Source: Ceratocystis colombiana
Taxonomy: Eukaryota; Ascomycota; Sordariomycetes; Microascales; Ceratocystidaceae
Reading direction: 5' to 3'
DNA: 64,000 bases
NCBI GenBank assembly: GCA_026419805.1
Contig: JAOSLS010000160.1
Coordinates: 1 to 64,000, forward strand
Notes under the pieces: model-generated
Told to the model about the DNA's origin: nothing
Seen by the model: only the letters and a program-made list of their open reading frames with translations
Database searches by the model: none
Shown here: in pieces, positions 10,916 through 22,950 of the stretch
How positions within the stretch are numbered: position 1 is the stretch's first letter
Layout of the letters: every line of letters begins with the position of its first letter
Program-made: the position numbers and the translations under genes

Positions 10916-12357
10916 GATGACAAGATATGAGATATAAACCAGACAAGAGAATCAGGGAGGAAAGAATCGTTGGTGTGGCGAGGCAATGATACAATTCAAG
11001 CTTCACTCAAATCGTCTTTGTTCTTTACAATAATTCTCCTATTAGATGAATAAAAAGGATTAATTGAAAAGAAGTGTGTCAATGGGAAGGAGGAGGAAAA
11101 AAGGTAGATATAATTATTCCAAGGGGAAAAAAAAAAGAAGAGCAACTCCGCCTACTGATGAAAAGGGCAGCTTCGTTTCTTTAAAAGCCGGGTTTAAGAG
11201 AGTAGAATCAAGAACGCAGGTTGAAGGTTTACTTCCAGTCCTATCTGGGAAGGAGCGCGTCAGCGCCTCCAAGTGCTATAACCACTACAACAGAGAGCTC
11301 AGTAGCAATCCTTACCGCATTGCCTCGGCTTTTATGTCTGGAGCTACCCCTTGTTTCATTTCTAACCCTATGGACATGATGACAACCCTAGATGGTATTT
11401 CTACACCTCTCCAAAAAGAACTAGATTTCAAAGTCTAGAAAAGCGCTTTCACATGATAAATATCGCGTGTTAGCCGAGCCGGCCAGAACGGAACTTGACT
11501 CAAATTAATCTCAAACTGGAGCTGGACTCGATATTAGACTCGGTGTTGATGATGGCTATCACATGCTAAAGCTCGCTATACTTGCGTTTACATTTATATT
11601 CATAATGCTATAGGTTGAGGTCCTATGACGTAGTACTATCGAATAGAACGACGTTGTCGAGTAGATTAATCATCACCACCCACGACTAACGTTCAACACG
11701 GGGTTTTCCCACCAAGGGCAATTCCCTTACTCCAAATGAGGGCCGGATTGTTCTCACAATGGATGCGATTCGAGCGCTCTGAGAGTCAAGTATCTGACGC
11801 ACTCCTCTATTCTTTAGTATCTTACACTAACATCAAGAGTCATGCGTCCAAATCATAAAGGAGGAAATCGGAGTTGATACAAGCAGAGCCAGGCTAGTCT
11901 ATAGCTGCAATTTGCCACAGGGCTAGCCATGCCCAGAGGCCAAAGAAATATATAGCTCAAACGATCACGATTAGCTAGCTGATTCCAGGCGTTTTGGCGG
12001 AAATTTGGGGGTTACAAGTAACAAGCGTTGAAAAAAGGAAAAAGTTGTTCTGCCTTGTGATGGCGTTCGCTCTTCTCTTTCTTGAGCGGTTTAGCATTAA
12101 CAGTGCTGATCCTAACTTCGAGTTTTCTTTGCACTTGGTGTGCTGATTAAGCTACCGTTACACTTGTTTGCACATGATTTTCACACATACACATTCAAGC
12201 CTCAAGAATAAAAAACATTAGTCGTACTACATCCTCCTTCCGCCTCTGTTTTACACCCTCTTAAAGAATACATATCTACAACTTCGTCTTCATCGTGTAA
12301 CACTATAAAAACTTCAAAAAGAACATAGAAAAACTCTGCAGCCAACTACAAGTCCAT
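10916..12357. other. Intergenic region upstream of POT1 and downstream of the AIM21-like gene
   Basis: No gene is supported. A 124-codon open frame at 11064-11438 is lysine-rich because of A-rich DNA and has no domain. The remainder is low-complexity promoter and 3' UTR-like sequence. Confidence 0.5.
11333..11338 (+). promoter_or_regulatory. CCTCGG hexamer, possible fatty-acid-response (FarA/FarB-type) site upstream of POT1
   Basis: The hexamer is about 420 bp upstream of the thiolase start. CCTCGG is the known core of Aspergillus FarA/FarB regulation of beta-oxidation genes. One hexamer in 1.4 kb is close to chance expectation, so the call is weak. Confidence 0.2.
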
Positions 12358-15092
12358 CTATACAATTGCTGCTTCAGTCTTCTCAGTCTCCTCTCTATCT
12401 CCTGACTTCTCGTCTTCGGTTTCCTTCGCCTCCGCTTCAGGAGTAGCAGCCACGGGATTGGTCTCCTCGGCAGCTTCTTTGACAGCTTCAACCTCGACTT
12501 CATCGCTCTTCTCTTCCTTCTTTATCGCCTCGATACCTGCCAGCTCCGTCGCCACAGTCTGTGCCGCAATAGCCTCAACGTCAAGTGTCTTCTCGACATC
12601 AGTTGCTTTCTCAGCCTCAGAAGCCACCTTCTCTTTGGCCTCAATCGCCCCCTCACATTTACTTACAGTACCGTCAAAGCCAATGTTTCCATTTGCCTCA
12701 ATGCTCCATAGCAACTGAGGCTTTGAAATTGAAAACTTAAGCTCCGGCACATCCTCAACATCCAGAGATGCGACAGGAGCGGTGGCTTTTGCCGGGGCAC
12801 GGCGTTGAGGACCACGCGCTCGTCCTTTACGAGCATCCGCTAGAGGTGCCTTTTCAGTGACGGGGGCCGCTTCAACACTGGCCGGTGCTGCGGGCTCTTC
12901 CTTCTTGGGTGCCTGCGGCCCAATTTGCAGCCGGCGGTTTAGGTCCGACATAAATCCGGATTGAAGTGCGGCAATCTTCCCACCAACGGGGCGCATAACA
13001 CTAGGCCGCGCCGGCACAGCGGGCTTAGGTCTGTCCGAAACTGCTGGCTTAGGTTTTGACCGGTCGACAATTGGTGGCTTAGATGAACTAGGGCGCGCGG
13101 GAACAGGAGGAAGCCCAGGCTTAGAATCCCCAATAGGCGAGTCGGCCTCCTGCGTAGCGGGCGCAATTTCCTGATCTCCATCAACAGTTGTAATTATCAT
13201 GTGACTGTCAGGCGTATCCTCCCAAATATCACGGCTGGGGAATCGGGGCGCTGATGTAGGCCTGAAAGCATCACTAGCAAGAGGGGAAAAGCCAGGGGAT
13301 TTGGGGTGCATGCCGAGGCCGCGAGGGATAAAATTGTGACTGTGGTGGGGAGAGCCCTCGCGGCTTTTAGCATCGTCTTCAGCCAGCTTTTCCTGCAGTT
13401 TGGCAAAAGCCAGAGCCGGGTTTGTAGGCTCATTTGCTGCGCTGTCGTCAGAGGCAGACTTGCTGGCTGTGAATGGCTCTTCATGCTGAGTCTCTTCCTC
13501 TTCTTCTCTCTTGTCCTTGACATCATTGTTGATTTTCTCCGCCTCGGCTATGGATGAATTCTTGTCCCCATCATCTTTGTCCGCGAGATTATTCACTTCC
13601 GCCGTGTAGTGCACACTGCTAGGAGCATCCTCCCAAATGTCCTTGCTGGGAAACTTTTGGTGATGACTGTGTACTTCGGCGGTCTCTTTTTTAGTTTCAG
13701 AGCCCTCGTCGTTGAACAAAGGTTCGTAGACCTTTTCCTCGCGAATCTCGGGAATTGGGCTGTTCGAATAGGACATTTTGGTATTATGGCCGGCAGCAGA
13801 TCGAACTCTAGCCTGCTCTTCTCTAGCAAGGCGCTCAACTTCAATAGCCGGCGTATTAGAGTGGCCGATGGAGTCACGAGAAACCATGTCAGGAGCCAAA
13901 ATGGGCACCTCCTCGGCATCAGCATTAGCTTCAGGCATATTGCGATCAACATGAACACTATTGCTTCCCATCATGGAAATACGGGGGTTGCGAACAGCCT
14001 TGGGAGATTGGGCGCGTGAGTTTTCCGGTGAGTTCTGGGCGACGAGCTCTTCTTGGACTTCATGGGCAATGTCCTCAGTGGGACCACAGCTAGGACCTAT
14101 ATATGAAGGGGGAGTAGTTAGTTTAGGTATATGCGAAAGTGGAGGTGTTTACTTGAAGACTGTCTCTTTTTTTCTCTTTCTAGCATGTACTTACCCCCAT
14201 CATCGGCGTGCGTTTCATTCACGATCTTGTTCAGATCGGCACTAGAGCGGGCATACTCAGCCTGGTGAGGGTTATACGAAGCAGCTCTCTGCTCCTTTTG
14301 CAGGATATCGGGACGTTTCTCGTAGTATTCAGTCTCAAGCTTGTCTGTAGAAAAGACGCCATGGCTATGAAGACCGTAACTGCCGGGAGGAAGGCCACGA
14401 GTGCTTTGGGCACGGGAGTTGACATTTGATGCGTCACTATCCTCCGGAGCCTGGACATCTCCAGCGTTGGGAATCATGGGCACACGACGACCAATTTCAG
14501 GGATACCATGCTCGTCCTCAGCTAGCGGGGCGCCATCAACGGACAAAGCAGAGCTGCTAAGCTTCTTGCGCAAGCTACCAACAGTAGCTATATCGCTGCC
14601 AGCAGACTTATTGAGACCCAGGGATGCGGCAAACTCTGAAGTGGTCTTAGTGACAGCATCAACCTTGGCGGGTAGAGAGGGACGAGGAGCCTGGAGCTCA
14701 AGGTCGCCGACAGTACGGGTTTCGGGGACGGGAGAAGTCTTGTGGCGTTGGTGATCCTCCTCAATTTCCTCCGCCATGCCGTACTCAATACCCTCATCGC
14801 CCACCTCAGAGGGCATGCGAGCCATGGCTGGACGAGACAAGCTCAGGGTATCGTTGTCCAGGTTAGGTTCATCTGTGAACTCGGTGACGTCCTTGGTGGG
14901 GCTAAAGCGGGTGACCTTGGGGCTCTTGGAGAAGCCCTCGTTGAGGGGCGAAGGTGCGAATCGATCATCGGGAGAGAGATCGCGGACCTTGCTGCGGCTT
15001 GGGCGCGGGGGTACCTTGGGGGTCTCCTTGGCGGGCGATCTAGAAGGACGGGGAGGGACGAGTGGAGTGCCCATGGTGGAAGCTGTTGACAT
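12358..15092 (-). CDS. AIM21: AIM21-like cortical actin patch protein
   Basis: Exons 15092-14153 and 14096-12358 give 892 aa. The intron uses GTAAAC and ATATAG with an internal CTAAC. A more obvious GTAAGT slightly upstream (near 14195) was rejected because joining it does not keep the frame with the downstream exon. The N-terminus repeats the family motif: VPPRPSRS twice (TPLVPPRPSRSP, TPKVPPRPSRSK), then DRFAPSPLNE. The middle carries two related motifs, FPSKDIWEDAPSSVHYT and FPSRDIWEDTPDSHMI, and polyproline PVPARP segments that look like SH3 ligands. The C-terminal 150 residues are very Glu/Lys/Ala-rich. In yeast, Aim21 with Tda2 regulates actin barbed ends at endocytic patches. An unrecognised 3' intron is possible. 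Confidence 0.72.
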
Positions 15093-17783
15093 GGTGGTTG
15101 TCGAGATGTGCAAGCGCGGAAAAGAGAAGGGGCAAGATAGCCGTGGCTAAGAAAGAAACATGAAAAAAAAATGAAGAATTGGGAAGGCGAGATAAGGCGG
15201 TGCTTTTTATGGAAGCTATGGTGGGGAGAGTAAGGGAGAAAAGTTGGCCATGAAAGATAACCGAAGACGAAAGACGCAAAGGAGGATTGGGCCTATAAAG
15301 GATTGGGTTTCTGTTGACACAATATCAGTATGAGATCACTAAAAGGGCAAAGGAAGAGAGAAAAAGAAGGGCTAAACAACAAGCGAGAATAACGAGAAAA
15401 AGCAAAAATAAAAAACGAGAGGATTAAACAATTTTAGGTCTAGGTAAAAAGAAATGGACGCATTCTTGCTGTAACATTCTGGAACTAAAGCAGAAACAAG
15501 CGGAGCGATGATGGCGTCTAGCCAACCAGACGTCATACATTTTTATTGGTTTGGGTTCTGGGCTTGGGGCGAGAAAACGAGGCGGTGAGAACAGACAAGA
15601 ATGAATAGATGGAAAGTCTCCAATATCGAGGTAAAGGGCTTGTTCCCTCTGATATAGATAGACTCGCTGCGACGATGGCAGATGTGGGACAGGGACATAC
15701 GGATATGCAAATATGGGATGGGGTAGAAGAACGATTAAAAGTTGTTGGTCTAGAAAGGGTAATCATAAAACAACCAATCAGCGTGGAGATAATAAGCAAT
15801 GGCCAGCAGACATCCACAATAAGAACGACTGGTGCCAGGTTCACATAGAGCCAGAGAGGGCAAAGGCAAAGGAGGAGAGGGAGAAGGAGAGGAAGAGGAA
15901 GAGGAAGAGGGGGAAAGGAAGGGGGGGGGAAAGGGCCAGAGAGAAAGAGGCAGACACACACAGACACAGAGAGCTCGTGATATTTCTCTTCTTCCTATTG
16001 GCCGGCCCGGCCCAGGCCGTCAGGGTAGACTAACAAGACAACGACCTGAAAGTAGAGATACAAGCTAGAAGGGCTTGAGCAAGGGCAAAAAGCAGAGGTG
16101 AAGACAGGTCATGGTACAAGCAAGTAGAGAGCTAGGAAAGGAGTAAAATAACAAACGAAAATCCGTTTGCTCTTGTGGCTAGATTCAAATGGGCAACAGG
16201 AAGCAACTTCTCTTTTCAGAGGAGGAATGGGAATAGAGGGCAGGAGATACTTACAAAATAGCAAGATTGCGCTTTCTAGTAGTGGTGCTATTGGAGTGAA
16301 AGGGAGAGAGAAGGAAAAAAAGAAGAATTTCACAGGAGAACAAAAGAAAAGCATCTATAAATTAAATTGCTAAGCCTAACAAGCGAATATATTCGCCCCC
16401 TCCCCCCCCCGAAGTCAGTCTATTCTCAGTATTCCCAGCCTTGTTTGTTCTCGTCCTCTCACGACAGCCCGAAAAGAACGAGCTCAGGTCAGGAACAAGA
16501 ACAACTAACAAGCAAAAGACTAAGCCAAGCGCTAGACAGAAAATAAAAGAATAAAAAGGACGTGAAAAGAGAAAAATAAGCTCGCCTCCGATGTATCCAG
16601 AACCACGTCAGTACTGCCCCTTTATGACTCGAATGCGGGGCCATGCAGGTAGCTTAGAGGTACTAGTGACGAGGCCAGGCAGTAGGCGAGGAGGGGCCCA
16701 TTCAAGGCGGGGGCTAGAATGATGATACACAGTATACCTTTGTCTTCGTACCTCTAATACGCAAGTACACACAATACTGCACAGCACGCCGTTTCTAGTA
16801 TTTGTCTACATAATAAGAATCACTGCAGAATAAGCGCTTTATATCAACTACTTACAGCAACGCTCACAAAATAGAAAGACGTGAATGTTTTCCCCCTTCT
16901 CCCCTCTCTCCTCTTCTCTCTTTTACACGTGCAAATAAAAGCCCGGACTAGTCTAGCTGGGCCATAGGTCATGCTATATCAGAAGAGCCAGTCCAAGCCG
17001 GAGAGGGCAGAAGGAGCCGGGCCGCTCTATTCTCCAACCTGTTATTCTGCCCCGTCAGCCGGCGACAAGTCCCACTGCCAGCTGACTGCTAATCAGTCTG
17101 GCCCAGGCCAACTAAGCTAAGCCCGGCTAACAAATCTCTACCCCCACCGAATTTTCTCCTTGTTTTGCCCTAATATCTCGTTTGCTCAGATGACCCAGAC
17201 CTGAGGCTTTTTGTACTTTTGTATTCATTTTATTTTGCACTGACCTGACTAACCCTATTATCCCTGCTAAACCCTTCCAGCTCTCTGCGCCTCGACAAAT
17301 AACGTCACTGCTAGGCCAAGGGACTAAAACAAGACCGGCTAACCAATATACCACATTTTGTTGGGACTACGCTGTCTTTGATGTTCAATAGTGATTTAAT
17401 GAATAAATAAAAGAAAAAAGGAGATAGGGGGGTATTTCTTTCAGCTCAAGCAACACAAAAAAGTCTGTAGACAAAAAAAACAAAATACATAATGCGTAAT
17501 ATCACAGTGAGCACATACTAGCGAATCAATGAGCTAGTGAGTCTGCCTGTCGTTCAGTCAATCTGTCAGAAATAGGGTAGGGACAGGAGCAAGAAAGGTG
17601 AAGGATGACGGAACTCGATACCAGAAACACAGGCGCCTTCGACTCGACTTAACTTAGCTCAGCTCGACGACATCATCATATAAACGCTCTTCTTCCTTCT
17701 CCACTTGTTAATCCTCGCGTTCTTTTTTTCTTCCATGTTTAGAGTAAAAAGTAGACAGATGTCGGGCCTTGGCCGCGTACTTT
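15093..17783. other. Long intergenic region with a purine-rich tract
   Basis: About 2.7 kb between the AIM21-like start and the TVP18 3' end. It holds a strongly purine-rich block at about 15840-15960 (GA-rich, G run near 15922-15930), a C run near 16404 and a CT-rich block near 16890-16920. Several open frames over the purine block encode only Arg/Glu/Lys repeats and are rejected. No gene or RNA was recognised. Confidence 0.5.
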
Positions 17784-18667
17784 CTACACAATCATTTGAG
17801 CTACGCCAGCACCGCCCAGAGTCTTGCTGCCCACAAAGTCCTGGTTCTTGGCGGCAGCGAGCACGTAGCACAGGGCGGTAATGGTTAGAAAGACGGCGGC
17901 AGCAACTAGGCTTCCGGCGCCACCAACAATCGATAGCCACTGGAGCAGGCCCATGACGCCGTAGGCAGCGGCGCGCATCCAGTTTGTGGAGATTTTGCGG
18001 ATGTAGGAGTCGAACTTGGACGAGGTGGGGCAGATGCGCAGGAGGAGAGGGACCTCGATGAAGAGAATGACGAATGAAGAGGCTCTAAGACATGACGATG
18101 GTTAATATAGGTGCAGGCGTAGATGGGGAGGCTTCAAGCTTACATGGCAAATGCGCAGAAAATGATGATCACAGGCTTGAAGGTGAAGATATTGGCGAGA
18201 CCGACGGCAAAGCATATGATCATGGACAGAATTCCGAACCTAGAGATGGACAGTTAGCAAACCTGTGGAGGGAGGATACGGCCTTGTCTTTTCGGCCCAG
18301 TCGCAAATGAACGGAGCGAAAAAGGCGGCCACAAAAAGAGGACAGTGGTTAGCTGGCTCTGGCTGGCATTTGAATCAGAGCTCGCGCTTGCGCGTGAGGC
18401 TAGCTAGGTAGCCAAGGTAGGGCTAGCCAGCCAGGCAGTGGATTGGCAGTCTGTCGGTCGCATTCGCATTCGAGGATTTGGGGCGATTCTTGCGCAGTGT
18501 ATCTCTTACCATTGTCCGTAAATGCCTGGAAAAGGAAACAGAGAGTTAGCACGGTGGTGGATCTTTTGGTGCTCGCATGGCACATGGCTCGAGATGGAGA
18601 GGCGGGCAAGGAGAAGAGAGGAAGACTCACTGAAATTCCGGGTCATGAGCTCGTCCTTGAGAGTCAT
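17784..18667 (-). CDS. TVP18: Golgi membrane protein TVP18
   Basis: Four exons (18667-18631, 18525-18510, 18239-18144, 18084-17784) encode 149 aa, the family length. Exon 2 is 16 nt and rebuilds RNFSIYGQW, the family signature after MTLKDEL. Further motifs are SMIICFAVGLANIF, FVILFIEVPLLLRICPTSSKFD and NWMRAAAYGVMGLLQWLS. Four transmembrane segments are evident. TVP18 is a Tlg2-vesicle/Golgi protein thought to act redundantly in vesicle trafficking. All four junctions use GT-AG and keep frame. Confidence 0.92.
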
Positions 18668-20893
18668 TTTGGCGGTAGTCGAAGTATAGTATAAAAAGAG
18701 GCGGTGTGGCTCGCGAAGATTATGGAAATTTGAAAGAGAATCAGTAGAAAGATCAAAAGCCTTTTCTTTCACCTTCTGACACTGTTTGTCGTCGTTTCTT
18801 GTTGTTTGGTTGTTGATGTGTCAGAAGTAAAAAGGACAGGTTTGCAAGGACCAGTGAAAAGAGATGGAGGCACAAAGACGGGGACGAAAGAGCGATGATG
18901 TGGATGACGTGGGGTGGCTAGGCACGCGAAGTCTAAGCAGGGCAAACTTCAAACAGGTTTCGAGTTGCAATGGGGATCTGGTTGCGCGACCGAGCGTTTG
19001 GTTGGCTGTCTAGCCGTAAAGAGAGAAATCAATAGCGGAAATAAAACGATTGGGGGAGATTGTCGTGAACTCGTGGTGGTGTTTCTGCAGCGTCGCGGTC
19101 GTCGTTGTGAAGAAAGGTTGGAAGGAGGAGGATAGATTTGTGTGCGTGTGTTGAGAAGGCAGGTGATGAAACAAAAAGGACAAGTTTTCTTTGTTTTTTT
19201 TTCTCGTTGGTACGAACTGGTGGAAGGACGGTCTCAATGGAAAAGTAACGGGCGGAATCGCAGAAAATAATAAGAAGACGGAAAAGCTTAAGAGAGACGA
19301 CAAGAGAGGGAAGCACAGCTGTGGAATGATTTTAAAATCGGTTCTCGAATATTTTTATTTTTCATGGGGCTGTCTTTGTGTTGGCAATGCTTCTTAAAAA
19401 AAGCAAAAGAAGAGAGAAGAAAGCATCGGCCAGCTAATGGCCTGGATCTTGGGCTAAGATAAGATCAAGCAAAAAAGATGAAATACAGGCAGGCAGACAC
19501 AGTTCCAGCTAGACTTGGAAGGACAGTGCAGTAAAACAGGCTCCACGCCGCTATACTCACTGCTTGCCCACTAATGTAGGCTCTATTTGTTTCATTCCAG
19601 CCCTGTACTGGCCCAGATGGACTCTTGCAATGCCAAGGCTCAAATGCCCTGAGCAAAGATACATTCTATATGCACTAATTCTTTTGGCCCTACGTCTCCT
19701 CTTCTCGACCAAGAGCTTGAGACAAAAATAGAGTGCTATGACTCTTTTCTTTTCACCTGTGTTTTTGCTGATACTCGACCAACTGTTTCCATTGTTCTAA
19801 ATTGATTCGGCCTTGAAAGGACGCTCTTGGTAGCACACTACAGGAAAAAATAAAGGGCTGAAGTCGCTAGCTCGCCGTGGTGCAGTGCAGATGCTGGGCC
19901 ATCCAGAAAACCCTAAACCCTAAGGTCACATGATACTTGTCTCATGCCTCTTTACCGCTTAGGGAGAGACAAGAAGACGCCTTTCTTGGGCACATGAGTT
20001 TGTAGAGACAAAGAATTCGAAAGGAAGAAGAAGAAGACGAGCGAAGGCCCAAGGAAGCCTAATAGAAGGAGAGAACAGAGAAGACAGCGACAAGAGGATG
20101 TGGTGACAGGGAACAGGCGATACTAGCAAGGGGATGAATACAGGACAAAGAAGACAAGAGGACAAGAGGGACCAGGGCTAGCGGACAAACGAACAGCGGA
20201 CTTAGTCCCTGGAGCCTGTAAGTCTCAAAATAGTAGCCGCCAACCGAGGGGCAGAGGAGGCCGAGATACGCAGGGCCAGAGCCATAGTTACAATACGTAC
20301 GATGGCAGTGTTGCATGCTCGCCTGGCCTATTCTCTCTTTTTTCTCCCTTTTCCCGTCTCCTCTCTTGAAGGCCAGAACAAAACCAGAAGCAAAAGCTAC
20401 GCGTGTCTCGACATTAGAACCACCAAACACCAAACGTTGCTACCATAAGGCCCAAGTGAAAGCTCTAGGAACCATTAGGAGATCGGCTGGTCCAGGGCTT
20501 TGGGCCGGACATTATAACTGATTTGTTTATAGCGGCACAGATTCCTTGCACACAAAATATACAGAATACATACTAGACGGCCAATTTGGCGAGACTCTTC
20601 TTCCTCTCTCCTCTATTTCTCCCTCCATTTCCCTCTTTTTCTTCTTCGCTATAGTGCCCTAATACAACAGAGAAGGGCTTCTCTCTCTTCCCGTCTTCCT
20701 TTTTTCTTTATCTCTTTTTCTTTCCTTTTTGTTCATTCTCGTCCGCTATTTTTACCTGGTTCCTTCATTTCCTCACTCTTTTGCTGTTTTTCTGTCTCTC
20801 CTTAGATGCCTTACCCTACTCCTTCCACTCAATAACCCTTATTGCCTCTCTCACCGTTCCCCCCTCTGTCTTATCACTTCTGTGCTTGGGACA
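18668..20893. other. Long divergent intergenic region
   Basis: Promoters of TVP18 (-) and of the ornithine cyclodeaminase-like gene (+). It contains CT-rich blocks at 20590-20720, a T run near 19190-19200 and a short telobox-like AACCCTAAACCCTAA near 19909-19923. No coding region is supported. Confidence 0.5.
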
Positions 20894-22508
20894 ATGATCG
20901 TCCTCAACGATGCCCAGGTCCGCGACATCCTAGAAAGCCTGACCCCGGCCGAGCTTGACGTCTTCCGTGAGGACTTTGCCAATGCGCTCTACCAGTACTC
21001 TACCGACACCGGCCTGGGCGACGATGCCGTCTTCCAGACCCCGCACCGCACCTCGACCTATGCTCCGGCCTCTGATGCGACGACTCTATACATGCCGTCA
21101 AGCGGCCCGCAGGGGATGGGTGTCAAGGGTAAGCAAGCACTGGCGCTACCATCAGTCCATGGCCGCCAATGCAGATGCCAATTTACTAACAGCCTGTAGT
21201 CGTCACCCTCTCTTCTCCTCGAGAGAACTGCACATCGCCCTCGGCTACTGCGACTACCCCGCCCAAGCACATCCGGCCGACCGGTGCCCTCACCCTTTTT
21301 TCGGCTACCGGCGAGCCTCTCGGCTTCATGCACTGCGGTACCCTGACCGGCTTTCGCACAGCCCTGGCCTCCATGTGCATTCTTCACCGCCGTAAAAAAG
21401 TCAAGACTCTGACTGTCTTTGGCGCTGGAATTCAAGCCTATTGGCATATCCGTCTATCGCTGATGATGCGTGGCGCGGAAATCAAGCGTATCCATCTCAT
21501 CAACAAGTCTTTTTCCGACAGCGCTCGCGAGATACTGCAGAAGCTGTCGGCTATTGCCTCCAAAACCAAAGCCCGCGAAGGCTGGAGCGATACAAATATC
21601 GATTTGCTGACTCCTGGATATGGCCAGTTTGACCGCATAGTGCGCGACAACGTGCGTGCTGCTGACGTTATTTACTGTTGCACGCCTTCTACCAAAGACC
21701 TGTTTGATGCCTCGGTCCTCACTTCACACGACGGGCGCAAAAAGGGTCGCCTTATTGTCGCTGTTGGTAGCTACCAGCCGCATATGCGTGAGCTGCCCGA
21801 AGAGCTGGTGCTGCAGGCTGTCAATCAAGGCGAAAACAAGTGCACATCGCACTTCCACAAGCATGCGCAAGAAGGCGGTGTTATCGTGGTGGATACTATT
21901 AAGGGCGCCAAAACTGAGGCTGGCGAGATTGTGCACGCTAATATTGACCCATCTCGGCTAGTTGAGTGAGTTTTCCTTCTATTGCATAGCTTATGGCTCA
22001 ATGTACAATTAGCTGACACTTCTACAGACTTGGCGAGCTTGTTATGCTACGCAAACTTGAAGAAGCTGAGAAGCATGCTCTTGACAAAGACGACGAGGAA
22101 GATATAGTATCTTTCCACGATACTCCTTGCCGCTCCATTTCTACACCAGTATCGGGCTCCGTCACATCGGGCTCTACTACCCCAAGCGTCACCAGCTCTC
22201 CCAATAGCCGCATCAAAAACAACAGCAATCAAAACAGCAGCTTGCTTCTACCTCCTAGTCTCTCGGCCCCTGCCCCACTAACAGGCCTGTTCGGTCGCCG
22301 GAGCCGCAGCCGCAGCCGTAGCCGCAGCCGCAGCCGCTCACGCTCAGTTGCCAAGACGGCCAAGGACGATTCGATGACGCGCTGGCTATACAAAGGCAAC
22401 GTTATCTACAAAAGCGTCGGCATGGGCACGATGGACCTGGTGGCAGGCATGCATGTGGTCAAGCTGGCTAAGGTTAAGGGAATTGGCCTAGATGTGCCAG
22501 GCTTTTAG
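20894..22508 (+). CDS. Ornithine cyclodeaminase / mu-crystallin family protein with internal SR-repeat insert
   Basis: Exons 20894-21128, 21200-21965 and 22028-22508 give 493 aa, longer than the usual 330-400 aa. The start is the ATG at 20894 (MIVLNDAQVRDILESL), the family N-terminus. The NAD(P)-binding Rossmann motif GAGIQAYWH begins near residue 153, and the preceding FRTALAS matches the family. Later family features are ADVIYCCTPSTKDLFD and the C-terminal SVGMGTMDL. The extra length comes from a disordered Ser/Thr/Asn segment and about eight SR dipeptides near residues 425-445, inserted before the last conserved block. Members include ornithine cyclodeaminase, ketimine reductase and alanine dehydrogenase, so the substrate is open. 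Confidence 0.85.
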
Positions 22509-22950
22509 GCGGTCTTTGAAATCTCTGCTCTGTCTTGAGCACACAGACCGCCTTCATTGGAAGCTCACCATGAGTTTCTCTTTTTTTTTGTGCTTCTCTT
22601 CTTTTTTATTATTGTCTTGCAGGATTCTCAAGTTTTAAAGGTCTGGACTTTTTAGACGGAGCGGGCAGGTGTTTCTTCTGTTCTTTATTTATCTTTTGTC
22701 TATACACGGGCGGCGTTCTTGTTCTTAGTCTGCCATTTTTTATGTTGCGAGCTAGCGGGCGTTCCATGTAAAAAACCATCTCTTCATTTCATCTTGCTGA
22801 ATATATTTTTGTACTTATAAGTGACACCTGGACTGGCCTGTCCTGCCGTTGTCCCGTCTAACCATCCCCGTAATTCAACTTGTACACATCCATTTCTGTG
22901 AAGCTCTGACCCACCCTTTGAACCTGATATAAATAACTTTCATTCAATGT
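22509..22950. other. Convergent intergenic region, 3' UTRs
   Basis: T-rich tracts near 22575-22610 and no open frame of interest. It contains the 3' ends of the cyclodeaminase-like gene and the unassigned gene on the other strand. Confidence 0.5.

Noticed and set aside
11064..11438. 124-codon open frame upstream of POT1
   Set aside because: Lys/Arg-rich translation of A-rich DNA, with no domain, no splice support, and located in a promoter region.
14180..14205. GTAAGT as donor of the AIM21-like intron
   Set aside because: It is the best-looking donor, but joining it to the acceptors near 14090-14100 breaks the frame; the GTAAAC at 14152-14147 with the ATATAG acceptor keeps it.
15609..16068. 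Overlapping Arg/Glu-rich and Pro/Leu-rich open frames
   Set aside because: All derive from the purine/pyrimidine-asymmetric tract; absence of stops there is a composition effect.
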